A stretch of 10,298 nucleotides of DNA, from the NCBI GenBank assembly GCA_002435305.1, contig DJMH01000098.1, forward strand, positions 1-10,298, read 5' to 3'. The position numbers were made by a program, and so were the translations under genes. Under the pieces are notes generated by a model. It saw only the letters and a program-made list of their open reading frames with translations. It was not told the DNA's origin and did no database searches. Origin of the DNA: Dehalococcoidia bacterium UBA6495 (GTDB lineage Bacteria > Chloroflexota > Dehalococcoidia > Lucifugimonadales > UBA826). Position 1 is the stretch's first letter, and each line of letters starts with the position of its first letter. Shown here in pieces: positions 6,726-10,298 of this stretch.

Positions 6726-6738
6726 AGTGTTCTGTCAA
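6710..6738 (-). promoter_or_regulatory. Near-consensus sigma70-type promoter of the 83-residue gene
   Basis: On the minus strand, a perfect -35 TTGACA (complement of 6733-6738) is followed after exactly 17 nt by TAAAAT (complement of 6710-6715), a five-of-six match to the -10 consensus. Initiation near 6703 would give a leader of about 27 nt that contains the AAGGTG ribosome-binding site. It is the strongest promoter match I found in the window. Confidence 0.75.
6718..6735. promoter_or_regulatory. Operator-like palindrome with a LexA (SOS)-box core
   Basis: ACAGAACA-AG-TGTTCTGT is a perfect inverted repeat of 8-bp arms with a 2-nt centre. Its core, GAAC-AAGT-GTTC at 6721-6732, fits the Gram-positive LexA box GAAC-RNRY-GTTC; only the outer C and G of the B. 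subtilis consensus are A and T here. It fills the spacer of the minus-strand promoter and overlaps the -35 by 3 nt, a position where a bound repressor would block RNA polymerase. Identification as LexA is inference; a TetR- or other dimeric repressor is possible. It also lies upstream of the divergent SDR gene. Confidence 0.6.
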
Positions 6739-6779
6739 TTGATATAGGTGAGTCTATCTGAATTACAAGATTTAGATGA

Positions 6780-6785
6780 TATAAG
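6780..6785 (+). promoter_or_regulatory. Candidate -10 element for the SDR gene
   Basis: TATAAG matches the -10 consensus at five of six positions and would give a leader of about 48 nt. The best -35 nearby, CTGAAT (6758-6763, 16 nt away), is weak. TTGATA at 6739-6744 is a better -35 but is too far from this -10. AGAGGT at 6826-6831 is the ribosome-binding site, 8 nt before the SDR ATG. The rest of 6745-6830 shows nothing else notable. Confidence 0.35.
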
Positions 6786-6839
6786 GACCCCTTCTGAGAT
6801 AGAATACCTAATAACAATCTGCCATAGAGGTATAGCATC

Positions 6840-7592
6840 ATGGGAAGGCTGGAAAACAAGGTGGCAATAATTTCTGGAGCGGCGAAAGGACAGGGAGCCT
6901 TTGAGGCGGCTCTTTTTGCAAAAGAGGGTGCCAAGGTTGTATTGGCAGATGTAGACATAGAATCATGCGTATCAAATGCCCAGAATATAGTGAAATCAGG
7001 GGGTGAGGCTGTTGGAATATACCTAGATGTGACCTCTCCTACCGGCTGGAAAGATTGTATCAAAAGTACCATCGAAAAATATCAGAGTTTAACTGTACTG
7101 GTAAATAATGCTGGCATATATAGTAGGATACCAATTGAAGAGGCATCGAGTGAGGAATTTGACTTAATAATGGCAGTGAACCTCAAAGGGGTTTTCCTGG
7201 GCACCAAATATTCTATTCCGGAAATGCGCCATTCCGGAGGTGGTTCAATTATCAACATCTCTTCTACCGCAGGGCTAGTGGGAAACCAAGGAGGCGGAGC
7301 CTATGGTGCATCAAAGGGTGGGGTTAGACTTTTTACCAAATTCACCGCAATACAGCATGCTTCGGATAACATAAGAGCTAATTCTGTTCACCCCGGTCCA
7401 ATAGACACGGATATGATCGCAGATAATATATCCACTCCGGAGGGAAGGCAAAACTCTATATCCAGGATACCTTTGGGACGCATAGGAACTATAGAAGACG
7501 TCGCTATGGGTGTCTTATTCCTAGCCTCTGATGAATCTTCATATATGACAGGATCAGAATTGGTCATAGATGGAGGAATTACAGCTCAGTAG
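6840..7592 (+). CDS. Short-chain dehydrogenase/reductase (classical SDR, NAD-type)
   Basis: A 250-residue classical SDR, a cytoplasmic NAD(P)-dependent alcohol/ketone oxidoreductase, of the usual length. The Rossmann glycine motif is SGAAKGQG (12-19, G13/G17/G19). D37 at the end of the second strand (VVLADVD) points to NAD rather than NADP. LDV with D63 contacts adenine. NNAG is at 89-92, and the catalytic tetrad is N114, S142, Y155 and K159 (YGASK). HPGPIDTDM (184-192) and the final SELVIDGG are typical of the FabG/BudC-like group. It is annotated in many genomes as a 3-oxoacyl-ACP reductase or secondary alcohol dehydrogenase, but the substrate cannot be told here. AGAGGT precedes the ATG by 8 nt. 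It heads a plus-strand run with glmU 69 nt downstream, with no evident functional tie. Confidence 0.92.
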   Translation: MGRLENKVAIISGAAKGQGAFEAALFAKEGAKVVLADVDIESCVSNAQNIVKSGGEAVGIYLDVTSPTGWKDCIKSTIEKYQSLTVLVNNAGIYSRIPIEEASSEEFDLIMAVNLKGVFLGTKYSIPEMRHSGGGSIINISSTAGLVGNQGGGAYGASKGGVRLFTKFTAIQHASDNIRANSVHPGPIDTDMIADNISTPEGRQNSISRIPLGRIGTIEDVAMGVLFLASDESSYMTGSELVIDGGITAQ

Positions 7593-7661
7593 ACTTGTAA
7601 TAATTATGTGGTGGTACAGTTGGTGAAATACTGATTAATCAAATTGCCTTTAATGAACATA

Positions 7662-9008
7662 ATGCCTGACTTCAAAGCGATTATATTAGCAGCCGGGCCG
7701 GGAACTAGAATGAAATCTAGTCTACCTAAGGTGTTGCATAAGCTGTCTGGAAAACCAATGATAGCCCTAGTTATGGATTCGATAATTAAGGCTGGGGTAC
7801 ACGATATCATTGCTGTCGTACCATCCTGCCATGAACCATTCAAAGAAACCCTCGAGGGAAAGATAGCTATTGCGATCCAAAAACACCCCAAAGGAAGCGG
7901 ACACGCTTTATTGCAATGTAGGCAAAAGGCGTCAAACATTGAGAATATACTTGTCATAAATGGCGATATGCCTTTGATTAAGGCAAAAACTCTTTCCGAC
8001 CTTATGAAGCAGCACAAAACATCTAAGGCTGACCTTACTTTACTAACTGGGCAAGTCACCGATCCTAGAGACTTCGGACGTATAGTTAGAAACGATGAAG
8101 GGAAAGTGATTAACGTAATAGAAGAATCTGAGGCCGATGTAGCTCAACTGCTTATCAATGAGGTCAATGCAGGGGCCTATTGTTTCAAAACTTCATGGTT
8201 ATGGGCAGCCTTGGAATCCCTGAAACCGTCCAAGTCTGGGGAGTTTTTCCTCACTGACCTAATATCTTTTGCTGAAAGTATAAACTTGACTATAGAGTCC
8301 ATTAATACGGATTATCAGGAAATAATAGGAGTAAACAATAAATCAGATTTGGCAAAAGCCGAAGTGATATTGAGAACCACGACTTGTGAAAGCCTAATGG
8401 AAACTGGAGTAAGAATTATAGACCCTGATACGACATACATTGACCTGGAAGTATTGGTTGGCCCCGACACCGTAATTTTTCCAAACACTCATATCAGAGG
8501 AAGTACCACTATTTCTTCAAATTGCGAAATAGGTCCAAATTGCGAAATTACGAATAGTTCTATCGGGTCCTCTTGTATGATAAGGTCCTCTACCATCGAA
8601 GGCACCACGATTCATGATAACGTATCGATTGGGCCATATAGCCACATTAGAGAGGGGTCGGTCCTAAACGAGGATGTTAGTATAGGTAATTATGTGGAAA
8701 TAAAAAACAGTACTTTAGGTCAAGGTACAAAATCAGGTCACCATTGCTATCTTGGAGACTCAGATATAGGCTCCAATGTTAATATAGGGGCGGGGACTAT
8801 AACCTGCAACTACGATGGTAAACAAAAACATAGAACCACTATTAGGGACAACGCCTTCATCGGATCTGATACAAAGCTGGTCGCCCCAGTGACCATCGGG
8901 AAACAATCTATCACAGGGGCAGGATCAATAGTCACAAAGGATATACCTGATTTTGCAAAAGGAGTCGGTTCCCCAGCTCGTATTTTAAAGGAGGGTAGGT
9001 CTTCATAG
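7662..9008 (+). CDS. glmU: Bifunctional GlmU: GlcNAc-1-phosphate uridyltransferase / glucosamine-1-phosphate N-acetyltransferase
   Basis: Makes UDP-N-acetylglucosamine in the cytoplasm in two steps: acetylation of glucosamine-1-phosphate, then UTP-dependent uridylation. It feeds peptidoglycan and other envelope glycans. The 448-residue product has both domains. The N-terminal pyrophosphorylase has LAAGPGTRM (9-17), LPKVLH, NGDMPL (100-105) and SGEFFLTD (about 192-199). The C-terminal left-handed beta-helix of hexapeptide repeats runs from about 245 and carries the acetyltransferase residues K348, H360, Y363 and N383 in the EIK, GHHCYLG and GAGTITCNYDG segments. In-frame starts exist at TTG 7644, ATG 7653 and ATG 7662. 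None has a Shine-Dalgarno site; I chose 7662 because it leaves the normal short lead of five residues before ILAAG. The downstream gene begins 12 nt after its stop. Confidence 0.95.
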   Translation: MPDFKAIILAAGPGTRMKSSLPKVLHKLSGKPMIALVMDSIIKAGVHDIIAVVPSCHEPFKETLEGKIAIAIQKHPKGSGHALLQCRQKASNIENILVINGDMPLIKAKTLSDLMKQHKTSKADLTLLTGQVTDPRDFGRIVRNDEGKVINVIEESEADVAQLLINEVNAGAYCFKTSWLWAALESLKPSKSGEFFLTDLISFAESINLTIESINTDYQEIIGVNNKSDLAKAEVILRTTTCESLMETGVRIIDPDTTYIDLEVLVGPDTVIFPNTHIRGSTTISSNCEIGPNCEITNSSIGSSCMIRSSTIEGTTIHDNVSIGPYSHIREGSVLNEDVSIGNYVEIKNSTLGQGTKSGHHCYLGDSDIGSNVNIGAGTITCNYDGKQKHRTTIRDNAFIGSDTKLVAPVTIGKQSITGAGSIVTKDIPDFAKGVGSPARILKEGRSS

Positions 9009-9020
9009 ACCCAAGCCAAA

Positions 9021-10277
9021 TTGGACACTGATATAAGTGATTTATCAAGTTTAACTGTTATAGTTCCGATCACACTTTTCACATTAATAAGCTTCGTACA
9101 ACATGTAATTGGTACGGTTACCAGAGAATCCATATTCATATGGCGAAGTGAGGAAAGGTCCGGGTTAGAGAAGTTAGAGGATCTTTTCCGTAAGGCCGAC
9201 CAGTCGAATTCAGCATTTTCAATCATAAAAACGATATCTCTAGCATCCGCAGTGATAAATTGCTATTTCATATTTTATCAACCCTCAGAGAACCAACTTA
9301 CATCCTATGATTTCGGACGAATAAGTCTCATAGCGATATCCGCCCTTATAGTTCTAGGGGTGTTAGAGACAATGGCAAAGGTAGCTGGACGGCACAGTGG
9401 GCCTAGGGTCGCGGTACGGATCTATAGGATAGCTATTTTCATTGGCACAACTCTGAGACCAATCACACGCTCTCAAGAACGTCTAATAGAGATAAGCACT
9501 GTAGAAGAAGACCCTTCAGATATCAGTGAAAACAGTAATATTGCGATGCAAATGGACGACGAAGGCGAACCTCTCGAGGAACATGAAGTACGAATGATAC
9601 GGGGTGTCTTCCAATTAGATAAAACAGTAGTGAGGGAAATTATGATTCCCAGAGTAGATATGATCACTGCCGATATATCAACACCTATAAATGATGTGGT
9701 GGACATAATGATCAGAGAAGGCCATAGCAAAATACCAATTTACAGAAATGAAACGGACCAAATTGAAGGTATCGCACATTCAATGGACATCCTAGGTCAA
9801 ATAAGATCAGCGGAATCAAATAATAATAGTGAATTGAAAGAATTCCTTCGTCCAGTGCTGTTTATACCTGAATCAAAAACATTAGAGTTTTTGTTAACTG
9901 ACTTCCAAGACAAACGAATGCAGATGGCTATAGTGATAGACGAATACGGTGGAGTATCAGGTCTTGTTACAGTGGAAGATTTAGTAGAAGAAATCGTCGG
10001 AGAGCTTCATGACGAATTTGATACACGTGATCTAGGAATAAGGGAAGTAGAAAAGAATGAATTCTACATGGACGCTAGCATAGCCATCGATGACATCGCT
10101 CTTTCTATCGGAGTCTCTTTTGAAGGTGAAGGGTTTGACACTATCGGAGGATTCGTTTTACACGAACTTGGAAAAATCCCAAGCCCCGGAGATGCCTTTT
10201 CCTACAACAACCTTTCTATTGAAGTGATTTCTACAGTTGGCAGAAGACTTAGGGAAATAAAGATCCTTAAAACCTAA
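9021..10277 (+). CDS. CNNM/CorC-family membrane protein with CBS pair and CorC_HlyC domain
   Basis: A 418-residue integral membrane protein, often named hemolysin-family or CorC/CNNM, related to Mg/Co export systems. Three or four hydrophobic segments (about 11-31, 66-86, 100-117, perhaps 132-146) form a DUF21-type domain. A linker with EEHEVRMIRGVFQLDKTVVREIM begins near 186. The CBS pair spans about 208-330 (IPRVDMITADI, then IVIDEYGGVSGLVTVEDLVEEIVGE). The C-terminal CorC_HlyC domain (about 345-415) has GFDTIGGFVLHELG. The DUF21 part is divergent: the usual GExxPK near its end reads LETMAK. TTG 9021 is the only possible start between the in-frame glmU stop and the first membrane segment. 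No near Shine-Dalgarno site precedes it; GGAGGG at 8990-8995 is 25 nt away, so coupling to glmU translation is likely. Transport activity is inferred from the family. Confidence 0.88.
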   Translation: MDTDISDLSSLTVIVPITLFTLISFVQHVIGTVTRESIFIWRSEERSGLEKLEDLFRKADQSNSAFSIIKTISLASAVINCYFIFYQPSENQLTSYDFGRISLIAISALIVLGVLETMAKVAGRHSGPRVAVRIYRIAIFIGTTLRPITRSQERLIEISTVEEDPSDISENSNIAMQMDDEGEPLEEHEVRMIRGVFQLDKTVVREIMIPRVDMITADISTPINDVVDIMIREGHSKIPIYRNETDQIEGIAHSMDILGQIRSAESNNNSELKEFLRPVLFIPESKTLEFLLTDFQDKRMQMAIVIDEYGGVSGLVTVEDLVEEIVGELHDEFDTRDLGIREVEKNEFYMDASIAIDDIALSIGVSFEGEGFDTIGGFVLHELGKIPSPGDAFSYNNLSIEVISTVGRRLREIKILKT

Positions 10278-10284
10278 TAGGTTT
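10270..10284. repeat. Short inverted repeat after the last gene
   Basis: AAACCTA-A-TAGGTTT is a perfect inverted repeat with 7-bp arms around one base, overlapping the stop of the CBS-protein gene. As RNA it could fold only as a 5-bp AAACC/GGTTT stem. A second GGTTT/AAACC pairing (10280-10284 with 10294-10298) competes with it at the very edge of the window. No T-tract follows within the window, so it cannot be called a terminator. Confidence 0.3.
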
Positions 10285-10298
10285 GAGAAAGCTAAACC

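Noticed and set aside
6705..6733. AGAACA/TGTTCT as a steroid-hormone response element
   Set aside because: The half-site resembles eukaryotic glucocorticoid elements (which have a 3-nt spacer), but the context is plainly bacterial, so the likeness is coincidence.
7604..8059. 151-residue minus-strand open frame opposite the glmU 5' end
   Set aside because: Antisense to the conserved GlmU pyrophosphorylase domain; its cysteine- and isoleucine-rich translation shows no family motif.
8810..9226. 138-residue minus-strand open frame over the glmU end and the CBS-protein start
   Set aside because: Fully antisense to two well-supported genes, with low-complexity composition typical of a shadow.
1..10298. 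Search for CRISPR, tRNA, insertion sequences, toxin-antitoxin pairs or phage genes
   Set aside because: No spaced direct-repeat arrays, tRNA-like cloverleaf, transposase motifs, terminal inverted repeats or integrase motifs were seen on either strand.

Overview
The window is an ordinary-looking stretch of bacterial chromosome, AT-rich and densely coded, with eleven genes that I support. No rRNA, tRNA, CRISPR array, insertion sequence or phage gene is visible. Several things together recall an uncultivated marine Chloroflexota of the SAR202/Dehalococcoidia type: the low GC, the heavy use of AGA for arginine, a PAC2-family protein, a divergent sugar-acid-dehydratase-like enolase-superfamily enzyme, an M20 hydrolase and an SDR beside housekeeping genes. 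This placement is inference from gene content and style, and no phylogenetic marker settles it.

Layout. (1) 1-139: a leader with a candidate promoter. (2) 140-2965 (+): NAD kinase, a Nudix ADP-ribose-type pyrophosphatase and an M20 metallohydrolase, with gaps of 7 and 23 nt, probably one operon. (3) 2983-4113 (-): an enolase-superfamily enzyme converging on the M20 gene, with a weak hairpin/T-tract candidate terminator between them. (4) 4114-4282: a divergent promoter region. (5) 4283-6428 (+): a PAC2-family protein, a small DUF2087-like protein with a GTG start, and an alpha/beta hydrolase whose annotated-style start is a TTG that seems to lie inside the fold. (6) 6425-6676 (-): an 83-residue orphan protein whose stop overlaps that of the hydrolase. 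(7) 6677-6839: a divergent control region with the best regulatory signal of the window. (8) 6840-10277 (+): a short-chain dehydrogenase, bifunctional GlmU and a CNNM/CorC-type CBS membrane protein.

How the genes work together. NAD kinase (NADP synthesis) and the Nudix enzyme (clearing ADP-ribose-type products of NAD turnover) make a sensible nucleotide-cofactor pair. GlmU makes UDP-GlcNAc for the cell envelope, and the CNNM/CBS protein sits in the membrane, possibly in divalent-metal transport. The enolase-like enzyme, the SDR, the M20 enzyme and the alpha/beta hydrolase look like scavenging or catabolic enzymes whose substrates cannot be read from sequence.

The most interesting spot is 6705-6738. 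The small orphan gene has a near-consensus sigma70-type promoter on the minus strand (TTGACA, 17-nt spacer, TAAAAT). Its spacer is filled by a perfect 8+8 bp inverted repeat containing GAAC-AAGT-GTTC, which has the form of a Gram-positive-type LexA (SOS) box. Two helically phased AGAACA half-sites lie beside it. This suggests a tightly repressed, perhaps damage-inducible gene of unknown function. No clearly new multi-gene system is evident.
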